Assembly (NCBI GenBank): GCA_938021445.1
Contig: CALIGR010000094.1
Location: 1-17,751 of the forward strand
DNA from: an uncultured Candidatus Altimarinota bacterium
GTDB lineage: Bacteria > Patescibacteriota > Gracilibacteria > UBA4473
Direction of reading: 5' to 3'
Length of the DNA: 17,751 nt
The notes beneath the pieces are model-generated. The model worked only from the letters and a program-made list of their open reading frames with translations. It was not told where the DNA came from and did not search any database. Each line of letters opens with the position of its first letter. Positions within the stretch are counted from its first letter, which is position 1. The position numbers were made by a program, and so were the translations under genes. Shown here one piece after another: positions 11,414 through 17,751 of the stretch.

Positions 11414-12064
11414 ATGTTGAAAAAAAATAATTTCACCGAAGAAAATCCAACCATCCTCTCTTACGTGAGAGACCTTCCCAACCTTTTATCTCTCGCCGGA
11501 TTGGCCTGTAGTCTTTTGGCTATCTACTTTAGTATCCTGGGTGTTTTCTACGCCGCCATGATTGGCATCGTTTGGGCTGTTGCGTTTGATTGGTCAGATG
11601 GGCTCGTGGCCCGAAAGATGAAAGGAAGAACCGCCACGGATGCAAAATTTGGCGGGCAGCTGGATAGTATGATCGATGTTGTAAACTTTGGAGTTGTTCC
11701 GGCGGTTTTACTATTAAGTTTTGGTGCCTTTGAACCTCTATACCTATTTGGGGCGTTTCTGATCGTCGCGGCGGCCACGCTCCGGTTGAGCTACTTTAAT
11801 GTTTATGGTCTCGACGGTGGGACTCAATATACCGGCTTGGCCCTTGATAATAATGGTTTAATTTTAGTGGCCATCTTTTTACTAGAAAGTGTGCTTAGTC
11901 ATAGCGTGTTTTCTCTAGTTTTGTATACGTCTATTGTGAGTCTCGCGATCTTAAATGTATCAGAAATCAAAACACCAAAACTCTCAGGCAACCCAAGAAA
12001 CGTCTTTCTACTTGGCCTCTATTTGATTGGGATGACGATTGTCTATGGATCAAGCCTTGTATAA
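11414..12064 (+). CDS. CDP-alcohol phosphatidyltransferase (PssA-like)
   Basis: A membrane enzyme of 216 residues with about six helices. The catalytic motif is D62-G-x2-A66-R67-x12-G80-x3-D84-x3-D88, where the family consensus has 8 residues between AR and G. The extra four residues lie in KMKGRTATDAKF, but all catalytic Asp residues remain. The sequence GGQLDSMIDVVNFGVVPA is closest to phosphatidylserine synthase type II (PssA). It transfers a phosphoalcohol between a CDP-linked donor and an acceptor alcohol in the membrane. Next to a TagD-like enzyme it may use a CDP-alcohol made by that gene. The ATG start has no SD and a T-rich leader. The 4-residue insertion and the setting make substrate assignment unsafe. 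Confidence 0.88.
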   Translation: MLKKNNFTEENPTILSYVRDLPNLLSLAGLACSLLAIYFSILGVFYAAMIGIVWAVAFDWSDGLVARKMKGRTATDAKFGGQLDSMIDVVNFGVVPAVLLLSFGAFEPLYLFGAFLIVAAATLRLSYFNVYGLDGGTQYTGLALDNNGLILVAIFLLESVLSHSVFSLVLYTSIVSLAILNVSEIKTPKLSGNPRNVFLLGLYLIGMTIVYGSSLV

Positions 12065-12112
12065 TAAAATTGTTCAGTATTAGTTTTCACCATTTTATGC
12101 TTCTTAGGTTGG

Positions 12113-12140
12113 TTGCTTTTTTTTGATAAAGCTTTATAAT
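12113..12140 (+). promoter_or_regulatory. Putative promoter giving a leaderless message
   Basis: TTGCTT (12113-12118), 16 bases and a perfect TATAAT (12135-12140) place the transcription start at about 12146-12147. An in-frame ATG begins at 12147, with no SD, so translation from a leaderless mRNA is the simplest reading. Confidence 0.6.
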
Positions 12141-12146
12141 GGCCTA

Positions 12147-12782
12147 ATGGAAAGGATGAATCTACACTCAGAGCAAGAAAAGGCTTTTAGAGAAATATAT
12201 GAGCAGTACGACCATCGAGTGATGACGTTAGCCCAAAGAGCCGTTTTTTTACCACGTATGTGGGAAGAGGGGATCATTGGGTATGAAGCTGATTTATTGG
12301 ATTTTGAGCCAGAGTTTTCAGAACTTAAAGCAAGGATTCAACAGCAGAAGGATAATGGCGCGACGTTGATCGGGATGGCGAGAACTTGGTATTATTTTAG
12401 TCATGAGCGACAAGGTAGATCGCTTCCGTTTCCAGAAGGCGAAACTTATGATAACCTTGAGGCAGAGGAGACACTAGCAACCACTAATTTCTATGAGGCA
12501 TTGAGTTTACTTAGGGGGTTTTCAGCTTCAGAAGCGGATAAGTTGCTTATGTTAGCTTCCCGGGGAGACGAAGCTACCGTTTGGTTTGTCCCGAAAGACA
12601 AAGATCAAGAGCCGGCTTCTGAGATGTTAGTTGGTGTCCCGGCTTATTTTGGTGTGAAGTTTTTGAATGGTAGATGTCCAGTATTTGCCTCAACGCTTCA
12701 GACCTGTGTGGATGTGGTGCACGAAAATATTGAAGAGAAGCCCTGGTTGAGAGAGGTTGAGATGATTATTCTTAGTCGATAA
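12147..12782 (+). CDS. Unknown soluble protein
   Basis: Chosen start ATG 12147 gives 211 residues; the frame could begin at TTG 12123, but this lies inside the promoter and TATAAT at 12135-12140 points to 12147. The protein is soluble, acidic and mostly helical at the N-terminus (SEQEKAFREIYEQYDHRVM). A mixed region follows (GATLIGMARTWYYFSHERQGRSLPFPEGETYDNLEAEE), then a C-terminal part with strand-like runs (ATVWFVPKD, SEMLVGVPAYFGVKF). No signal peptide, membrane segment or known catalytic motif is visible. It is the last gene before att core 4. I do not recognise a family. Confidence 0.65.
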   Translation: MERMNLHSEQEKAFREIYEQYDHRVMTLAQRAVFLPRMWEEGIIGYEADLLDFEPEFSELKARIQQQKDNGATLIGMARTWYYFSHERQGRSLPFPEGETYDNLEAEETLATTNFYEALSLLRGFSASEADKLLMLASRGDEATVWFVPKDKDQEPASEMLVGVPAYFGVKFLNGRCPVFASTLQTCVDVVHENIEEKPWLREVEMIILSR

Positions 12783-12794
12783 AAACTAGGTTGT

Positions 12795-12804
12795 CTCTCC
12801 GCCA
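12795..12804. repeat. Attachment core 4 (outer boundary of the accretion)
   Basis: CTCTCCGCCA, followed by TTTGATCC, matches the tRNA 3' end exactly over 10 bases, and over 12 with TT. It marks the presumed original downstream flank of the tRNA gene. The bases before it (GGTTGT) differ from sites 2 and 3. Confidence 0.65.
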
Positions 12805-12841
12805 TTTGATCCTTCGCTCCTTTTGAGCTAGTGTTTTAGTA

Positions 12842-13192
12842 ATGGAAACACACAAGATCTTCAGTATGGCCTTTGCTGCGGTTTATCCGCACTACGTCGC
12901 AAAAGCGGAGAAAAAAGAGAAAACAAAGGCTGAGGTGGACCGGATTATTTGTTGGCTGACGGGATACAGCGAAGCCGAGCTTGAGACACAAATTGAGACC
13001 AGAGTTGATTTTCAGACTTTTTTTGATGAAGCGCCTCAGCTAAATCCAAACGTTGATAAGATCACAGGCGTTATCTGTGGTTGGAGAGTGGAGGATATGG
13101 AAGACGGGCTGATGAAAAAAATTCGTTATATGGATAAGCTTATTGATGAACTCGCGAGGGGTAAGAAGATGGAGCGTATCTTGAGGGAGTGA
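12842..13192 (+). CDS. DUF2200 family protein
   Basis: The full-length 116-residue protein matches the DUF2200 pattern: [21 protein letters not shown], then [10 protein letters not shown], a [16 protein letters not shown] segment, [41 protein letters not shown]. All conserved blocks are present from end to end, so the gene is intact. Function of the family is unknown; it is a small soluble cytoplasmic protein. The start ATG has no SD. It is the first gene outside the integrated array, 37 bases after the last att core. Confidence 0.92.
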   Translation: METHKIFSMAFAAVYPHYVAKAEKKEKTKAEVDRIICWLTGYSEAELETQIETRVDFQTFFDEAPQLNPNVDKITGVICGWRVEDMEDGLMKKIRYMDKLIDELARGKKMERILRE

Positions 13193-13270
13193 GAGGATAG
13201 TTTTTAGCTTCTCTCTAGCTTTTTGTTATTTTTGTTGCATTTTTTTGAGAATAGTTTTTTATTGACTTTG

Positions 13271-14959
13271 ATGATTGTTGATGATGAATCAGTGAAATCT
13301 CCGTTAGAGGCCCAAGAAATTGAGCATGAAGCACTGGATCAACTGGTCAAAGTTTTAGGAAATTCACAGCTTTCAGAGCTTGAAGAGATCTTAGTAGAAC
13401 TTGATCCAGAGGAACAAACTGATTATTTGGTGACTCTTGAAGATGGACACGAGCTTCGAAGCCAGGTACATAACTTGGCTCGGAAGTTTATGACTGATTT
13501 TTTTGCTGAAAAATTTGAATTTGAAGAAATCCAAGAAGTGGGAATGAAGTTTAGCTCTAATATCCGTCGGTTAATGCGTTCTCCTTTCGTAGGCCGGATA
13601 CTAAGCGAAGAAAATCAGGTTCGTAGAACTGTTGACAAAACTTTAGGACGAAGAGATAAAGAACTGGCGATGGAATTGCTTAGGAGCTCTGTGGGCCAGT
13701 TGCAGCAGAGCTTAGGCATGACTGTTTCATCCTCTAGCCAAGAAGAAGGTCTCCAGCTTACCGCTGAAAATATAAGAAATCTGTTCTTAGAGCTTTATGA
13801 AAGTTTAGAGAATCTACTTGGGCCATACTTGGACAAAGGGGGTTTCTCTGAAAAATTAGCACGTGATTTTGTGAATACCGCTAGTCAATATTTCACCGTT
13901 GGCGTTGGAAAGCTTCTTTATAAAAATAAGGGCGCCTTTTCTGATTTTGTGTATGGGACCGAAGCGGCACGTGGATTGCACTCCAAAGAATCGAAAGCAA
14001 ATCTGATCCCAGCTATGTTTGCCTATGACTTGTTTCATAAGCAAATGCAAGTGGATAGAGGGTCTGGAACCTTAGCGCAAATAAAGACCAGTGCAGAAAA
14101 TGATTCATTTTCCGCCGATAAGTATATGGAGGATGTTTTTGATATGGCTCGCTACAGATTGTTAGCAAGTCATGAAACAACGGTGCGACTTGAGGGAGGA
14201 GTTAAGATTCATATTCATATTGGTGGTATGGATCTACTCCCTGCGGAGAACGCTCGAGAATATGCCTATGGCCTTGTTTCATTAAGCTTAGATCCGTCGT
14301 TGAAAGTTATTCCTCCGCAAGTGAAAGAGGGAGGAGAAATTTCATTTTATAATGGATCGAAATCTGAAAATGATAGAGCCTACGAAAAAGTAATGCGGTT
14401 TGGAGTCTCCAGAAGCACTGGGGAATTGACATGTTATGGCTATTTAACAGACCATAAAGAGACTATCGGATCAGATAATTATGACGGCTTGAGGTGGCTT
14501 GTGGCTAAAGCACTTCATCAATATTTGTCGGCAAAAACGGATGACAATGAGTACTCAAGCCAACTTAAGCCTGGTGAGGTGATTAGTGATGAAGAAATCG
14601 ATGAGGTCGAATCTGATGTAGCTGACCTGAGCAAGGTTGTGCCTCGACCAGACGGACTTGATACTCGCAACAGAGTTACTCGGTTTGAGCTGAGTGGGAG
14701 AGTTGATAGAGATGATTTTGCTCGTGCATTAAAAAAAATCCCAGGTGTAAACTTGCTTAGAACTAAAGGGAGTCATCATCAGTTTAAGAATGAAGCGAGC
14801 CCTGAGTGCGTCATAACCGTAGCGATTCACCCAGGAAGTAGCCTAGCTCCTGGTGAAATTCGAAAGAACTTAGAAATACTGGGTATAAGTGAGTCTTACT
14901 TTATTGCTAAAGGAGGAATCAAAAATGTGCGTCGCCACACTGTTTTTGAACCAGCTTGA
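13271..14959 (+). CDS. Large unknown protein with C-terminal HicA-like domain
   Basis: The product has 562 residues from ATG 13271; a longer frame starts at TTG 13223, but its extra segment (LFLLHFFENSFLL) is hydrophobic read-through of the T-rich leader. About 1-450 is a soluble, largely helical region of no known family with no signal peptide; 300-420 is more mixed (KIHIHIGGMDLL, GELTCYGYLTDHKETIG). An acidic linker (about 437-456) follows. Residues 468-560 match the HicA toxin (YcfA) fold: FELSGRVDRDDFARALKKIPG, G500-S-H-H-QF with the conserved GSH histidine, VTVAIHPGSSLAPGEIRKNLEILGIS. HicA is normally a free mRNA interferase of about 60-90 residues, paired with HicB. No hicB is adjacent. 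The fusion may use this double-stranded-RNA-binding-like fold for RNA binding rather than toxicity. Confidence 0.8.
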   Translation: MIVDDESVKSPLEAQEIEHEALDQLVKVLGNSQLSELEEILVELDPEEQTDYLVTLEDGHELRSQVHNLARKFMTDFFAEKFEFEEIQEVGMKFSSNIRRLMRSPFVGRILSEENQVRRTVDKTLGRRDKELAMELLRSSVGQLQQSLGMTVSSSSQEEGLQLTAENIRNLFLELYESLENLLGPYLDKGGFSEKLARDFVNTASQYFTVGVGKLLYKNKGAFSDFVYGTEAARGLHSKESKANLIPAMFAYDLFHKQMQVDRGSGTLAQIKTSAENDSFSADKYMEDVFDMARYRLLASHETTVRLEGGVKIHIHIGGMDLLPAENAREYAYGLVSLSLDPSLKVIPPQVKEGGEISFYNGSKSENDRAYEKVMRFGVSRSTGELTCYGYLTDHKETIGSDNYDGLRWLVAKALHQYLSAKTDDNEYSSQLKPGEVISDEEIDEVESDVADLSKVVPRPDGLDTRNRVTRFELSGRVDRDDFARALKKIPGVNLLRTKGSHHQFKNEASPECVITVAIHPGSSLAPGEIRKNLEILGISESYFIAKGGIKNVRRHTVFEPA

Positions 14960-15010
14960 TTTAACTCTGCTCATTTAAATAAAAAAACTTGCACTTTTAT
15001 TTTTAAAAAG

Positions 15011-15031
15011 CTACCTTTTATTACAAGGTAG
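15011..15031 (+). promoter_or_regulatory. Inverted repeat, likely PadR operator
   Basis: CTACCTT (15011-15017) and AAGGTAG (15025-15031) form a perfect 7-bp inverted repeat with a 7-base spacer, 19 bases before the PadR start. TTGCAC (14989-14994) and TAATAC (15036-15041) nearby are weak promoter candidates. The site fits autoregulation of the padR-pspC operon. Confidence 0.55.
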
Positions 15032-15049
15032 TGGGTAATACAAAAAATA

Positions 15050-15382
15050 ATGAAAGAAATTGATTCCATTTCATCAAAGCAGGCGCAGATGCGGAAAGGG
15101 CTTCTCGGGTACGCCGTGCTGTGCAGTATCAAAAATGATGAAGGGTACGCGGCGACGATCTTGGCGAATCTCAAAAAAGCTGATTTGCTCGTGGTGGAGG
15201 GGACACTCTATCCACTGCTCAATCGTTTCTTGCGTGAAGGGCTGCTCCAGTACGAATGGCAGGAATCTAAGAGTGGGCCGCCCAGGAAATACTACGCGCT
15301 GACGGAGGCGGGGACGGCGACGCTTAAGGAGTTAGAGGGAACGTGGAAAAGCTTGGTGAAATCTATGTCTAAACTTAATTAA
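15050..15382 (+). CDS. PadR-family transcriptional regulator
   Basis: The 110-residue protein is a single PadR winged-helix domain. The order is helix ISSKQAQMRKGLLGYAVLCSIKNDEGYAATIL, recognition region VEGTLYPLLNRFLREGLL, and wing YEWQESKSGPPRKYYALTEAG; the GxLYPLLxRL and PPRKYYxLT signatures are clear. It lacks the long C-terminal dimerisation helix of full-size PadR, as in short subfamily-2 members. The 2-base gap to the PspC-domain gene makes a regulator-target operon, a common pairing in which the PadR protein represses a membrane-stress gene. An inverted repeat at 15011-15031 is the likely binding site. Confidence 0.93.
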   Translation: MKEIDSISSKQAQMRKGLLGYAVLCSIKNDEGYAATILANLKKADLLVVEGTLYPLLNRFLREGLLQYEWQESKSGPPRKYYALTEAGTATLKELEGTWKSLVKSMSKLN

Positions 15383-15384
15383 TT

Positions 15385-16530
15385 ATGATGAAAGAAGTTA
15401 TCAATATCACTATCGGCGGTTTAGTTTTTGCGATTGAAAAATCAGCTCACACAAAGTTGAAGCAATATCTCGAGGAGGTTGCGGCGCATTTTAAGTCCAA
15501 CGAAGCGGGGGATGAGATCGTGGCGGACATAGAGTCAGGAATTGCAGAAAAATTTAAAGCCAAAAAAAGAAGCCTGACAAAAGCGGTCACGCTTGGTGAT
15601 GTCGAGACCGTTATGATAGAACTTGGACAAGTCCAGGATTTTGATGATGAAGAGGCCGAAGAAGTTAATAAAAATACGGAGACGGAGGCTCACACGGGTA
15701 TCAAATCTGGAGAGACTCGACGACTGTACCGAGATAAAGATGAGGCTATTTTAGGCGGAGTGGGGTCTGGAGTGGCTCATTATTTTGGGGTTGATCCGGT
15801 TATCGTTCGTGTGATCTTTATTCTGCTCGTTTTCTGGGGTGGATTTGGCCTCTTCGCTTATTTGATTTTATGGGTGATTGTGCCAGCAGCGAAGACCTCG
15901 GCGCAAAAGTTAAGCGCGAAAGGAAAACCAACCAATTTGGGGAATATCAAAAACTATATTGAAGAAAAGATTAAGACCGTTCCGACCAAAACCATCGGTC
16001 AAAAAGCCTTGGCTTTCCCGGTTATTGTCTTTGGGTTGTTTGTTGGGTTTTTGCAACAGGTTTGGCCTATTGCACGAAAAATTTTGGGCGCTTTCTTGCT
16101 GCTCGTTTCGAGCGGGATGATTTTTGTTTTTTCAACGTTTTTTATGGCCGTATTCCTTGGTCAGTTTGAATTTATGATGGACCCGAAAAGTGCGGAAATA
16201 TTGGATCAGTTAAACGTTTCGCAAAACGAGATACAGGTCATGGCGCTTAGTGTTTATGCGTGTGTTATTTTACCAGCGATTTTTATCTTCCTGGTGGGGA
16301 TCAGTCTTTGTTTTCAAAGGCGAGTTATCACTGGATGGTTGTTTGGAATTTTAGCGGTGGTGTGGCTCCTGGCGCTTAGCTTTACGGTGGTAAAAGTCGC
16401 GGAGTATGTCCCTCTTGTGAGTCAGACGGTTTATACCATTGAGGAAACGATTAAGCAAAATCCAAATCATGAGTTTTACATGAAGCTCAATGGTGAGGAT
16501 CTTTGGGATGTTGGACTGGAGCTTGAATAG
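15385..16530 (+). CDS. PspC-domain membrane protein
   Basis: The protein has 381 residues. The N-terminal helical domain (1-85: NITIGGLVFAIEKSAHTKLKQYLEEV, EIVADIESGIAEKF) matches the cytoplasmic domain often found before PspC. A PspC domain follows at 112-170 (RLYRDKDEAILGGVGSGVAHYFGVDPVIVRVIFILLVFWGGFGLFAYLILWVIVPA). About four further membrane helices occupy 200-360, with a short C-terminal tail. PspC proteins sense or stabilise the membrane in phage-shock-type responses; no PspA is present here. It is co-transcribed with the PadR regulator. The last part (NPNHEFYMKLNGEDLWDVGLELE) is soluble and of unknown role. Confidence 0.88.
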   Translation: MMKEVINITIGGLVFAIEKSAHTKLKQYLEEVAAHFKSNEAGDEIVADIESGIAEKFKAKKRSLTKAVTLGDVETVMIELGQVQDFDDEEAEEVNKNTETEAHTGIKSGETRRLYRDKDEAILGGVGSGVAHYFGVDPVIVRVIFILLVFWGGFGLFAYLILWVIVPAAKTSAQKLSAKGKPTNLGNIKNYIEEKIKTVPTKTIGQKALAFPVIVFGLFVGFLQQVWPIARKILGAFLLLVSSGMIFVFSTFFMAVFLGQFEFMMDPKSAEILDQLNVSQNEIQVMALSVYACVILPAIFIFLVGISLCFQRRVITGWLFGILAVVWLLALSFTVVKVAEYVPLVSQTVYTIEETIKQNPNHEFYMKLNGEDLWDVGLELE

Positions 16531-16569
16531 AAAAAATTAACTTTGAACAAATTTTTTATACAAAATAGA

Positions 16570-17220
16570 ATGAGTAATAAATTCACAACACACCCTTCAG
16601 TACGCTTTTGGAATAAACAGGCTCGTAAGTATGCGAAAAGTAAGGTTTCAGATATGAAGGGGTATGAACGCTCTATTGATCGGACTCAAGATTTTCTGAC
16701 GCCTGAAATGCGTGTACTTGAGGTCGGGTGTGGGACGGGGACTACAGCCCTGAGACACGCGTTAAAATGTAAGAAATTTATTGGAACGGATATTGCTTCT
16801 GAGATGATCAAAATTGCGGAAAAAAAAGCGGTAGAGGCTAAGATTGGAAATATAGGTTTTATTGAAGCGAAGGCTGATAAAATGCCGTTTGATTCAAAAT
16901 CTTTTGATGTCGTGATGGGACACAATATTTATCACTTAGTCGATGACGTTGATTTAGCTTTGGTGGAAGCGCGTCGGGTGCTGAAAAAAGAAGGTGTGTT
17001 TATTACCAAGACACCGTGTCTTGGGGAAATGAATGTCTTGATGCGAAAATTGGTATTACCGATTATGTTACGCCTTTATGGAATGAAATTAGTTCATATG
17101 TTTAGAAAAGATGACTTTTTGACACAGCTCAAAAATGCTGGGTTTAAGGTTGAGTCGGTTGAAGATCATGGAGTCAAAGATAAAAGTATAAGACCCTTTA
17201 TTGTCGCGGTCGCCGTTTAG
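16570..17220 (+). CDS. SAM-dependent methyltransferase (class I)
   Basis: The 216-residue enzyme has a Rossmann-like methyltransferase fold. Motif I is VLEVGCGTG (49-57), which binds SAM; motif II follows as FIGTDIASEMIKIAEKKA; motif III-IV region is MPFDSKSFDVVMGHNIYHLVDDVDLALVEARRVLKKEGVF. The pattern is that of the UbiE/COQ5-type methyltransferase 11 family. Start ATG 16570 is preferred over TTG 16543 because it gives the usual N-terminus and the upstream part is AT-rich leader; TATACA at 16557-16562 suggests a message that starts near 16569. The substrate is not predictable. It lies 39 bases after the PspC gene. Confidence 0.88.
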   Translation: MSNKFTTHPSVRFWNKQARKYAKSKVSDMKGYERSIDRTQDFLTPEMRVLEVGCGTGTTALRHALKCKKFIGTDIASEMIKIAEKKAVEAKIGNIGFIEAKADKMPFDSKSFDVVMGHNIYHLVDDVDLALVEARRVLKKEGVFITKTPCLGEMNVLMRKLVLPIMLRLYGMKLVHMFRKDDFLTQLKNAGFKVESVEDHGVKDKSIRPFIVAVAV

Positions 17221-17247
17221 TTTTTGAAACTTTGAAATTGCCTCCTT

Positions 17248-17275
17248 TTGACAAAATTGATCTAACTCTTATAAA
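17248..17275 (+). promoter_or_regulatory. Consensus sigma70 promoter of the DUF2853 gene
   Basis: A perfect -35 hexamer TTGACA (17248-17253), 16 bases and TATAAA (17270-17275) give a start about 20 bases before the ATG at 17302. This is the strongest match to consensus on the right side of the window. Confidence 0.8.
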
Positions 17276-17301
17276 TTTAAACTAACCTAACCCCTACAAA
17301 A

Positions 17302-17637
17302 ATGACAACTGCGGAATTAGTAGAAAAAGCGGCGGCTCAGCTTGGTGAGCTTGGTGAAAGCCCAAACATGGGCCTTTTGGAAGCCATTGCGGCGAAAGTC
17401 CCAAAAACAAGTATGGACGCTACGATGGTAGCTGGAACGGATGACGATGAAATGGATTATATCGTTAAAAACTTTATGGCTGATAAGCTTGGTGAATCGG
17501 ACGCGGCTGCTGGGCGAGCCGCACTGGATGCTGTAGTTGAGCGAATCGCTGGATGTCCTTCAGGACGTCAAAAGCAACGTGCCGCGGTTTACTACCTTCT
17601 CGTGACCGAGTACGGAAAAGAGTCTGTTTACGCTTAG
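17302..17637 (+). CDS. DUF2853 family protein
   Basis: The 111-residue acidic, helical, soluble protein matches DUF2853: NFMADKLGESDAAAGRAALDAVVERIAGCPSGRQKQRAAVYYLLVTEYGK, ending with the family's KxRxxxYYLLxExYGK pattern. The function of the family is not known. It has its own consensus promoter and a UUCG-loop terminator, so it is a monocistronic unit and probably well expressed. The ATG has an A-rich leader (CCTACAAAA) without SD. Confidence 0.88.
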   Translation: MTTAELVEKAAAQLGELGESPNMGLLEAIAAKVPKTSMDATMVAGTDDDEMDYIVKNFMADKLGESDAAAGRAALDAVVERIAGCPSGRQKQRAAVYYLLVTEYGKESVYA

Positions 17638-17668
17638 TGGCTCAAGTAAACAAAACTAACTTATTAAA

Positions 17669-17706
17669 AAGAAACTGATTCTTCGGGATCGGTTTCTTTT
17701 GTTTTT
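17669..17706 (+). terminator. UUCG-loop rho-independent terminator
   Basis: GAAAC-T-GATTC (17671-17681) pairs with GGATC-G-GTTTC (17686-17696) around a TTCG tetraloop, allowing one T-G mismatch pair and one T-G wobble, with A and T runs extending the stem and GTTTTTT following (17701-17707). It ends the DUF2853 transcript. Confidence 0.9.
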
Positions 17707-17751
17707 TGACGGATTAATTATGCTTTAGGACGAAAATAAAAATGAAAGATT

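Larger units (their letters stand above)
10660..12804. mobile_element. Integrated segment C (nucleotidyltransferase, CDP-alcohol transferase), no integrase
   Basis: The segment is bounded by att cores at 10660-10669 and 12795-12804, 2135 bp apart. It has a terminator just inside its left end, as element A does. No recombinase remains. Its right end lacks the 23-bp extension shared by sites 2 and 3, so it came from a different or older element, or this is simply where the original tRNA flank was restored. Confidence 0.5.

Noticed and set aside
13271..14959. HicAB toxin-antitoxin locus
   Set aside because: Only a HicA-like tail domain is present; no HicB-like gene lies on either side.
1..17751. 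CRISPR array or transposon insertion
   Set aside because: No regularly spaced direct repeats and no transposase or terminal inverted repeats were seen. The repeated 10-mers are att cores several kilobases apart.

Overview
The window is an AT-rich bacterial chromosome segment read with the standard code (TGA ends several genes). Most starts lack a Shine-Dalgarno (SD) sequence and have A- or T-rich leaders. Proteins are compact and many belong to small DUF families. The serine integrase tail reading into a tRNA, the poor SD usage and the PadR/PspC and DUF2200 genes suit a Candidate Phyla Radiation (Patescibacteria) genome. That placement is an inference from style, not from a marker gene.

The main structure is an accretion of integrated elements at a tRNA-Ser(GCU) gene (713-802). 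The last 10 bases of the tRNA, including CCA (793-802), recur at 7410-7419, 10660-10669 and 12795-12804. They cut the accessory DNA into three segments. Segment A (about 6.6 kb) carries a large serine integrase, a Rep_trans-type replication/mobilisation protein with a small upstream partner, a predicted structured RNA, and an operon of an Mrr-like nuclease plus the Hachiman anti-phage pair HamA/HamB. Segment B (about 3.25 kb) is one leftward operon led by a CsoR-type metal repressor with a clear operator; it then encodes a MauE/DoxX-like membrane protein, a YgaP-like rhodanese, a DUF1573 lipoprotein, a small Mpo1/DUF962-like membrane protein and a CDF metal exporter. Segment C (about 2.1 kb) has a TagD-like nucleotidyltransferase divergent from a CDP-alcohol phosphatidyltransferase, plus an unknown protein. 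Only A has an intact integrase, so A is probably the newest arrival and B and C are older, stranded segments.

Right of 12804 the sequence looks like ordinary chromosome: DUF2200 protein, a large unknown protein ending in a HicA-like domain, a PadR-PspC operon, a SAM methyltransferase and a DUF2853 protein closed by a UUCG-loop terminator. Left of the tRNA lies one small secreted basic protein and a strong bidirectional terminator.

The most interesting points are: (1) a promoter-to-terminator unit at 3691-3869 that predicts a roughly 144-nt pseudoknotted RNA ending two bases before the defence operon; (2) the integrase tail, which is encoded by the antisense strand of the host tRNA when integrated and would be replaced by a short tail in the circular form; (3) the Hachiman locus with an added Mrr-like nuclease gene; (4) the HicA-like domain fused to a long unknown protein with no HicB beside it.
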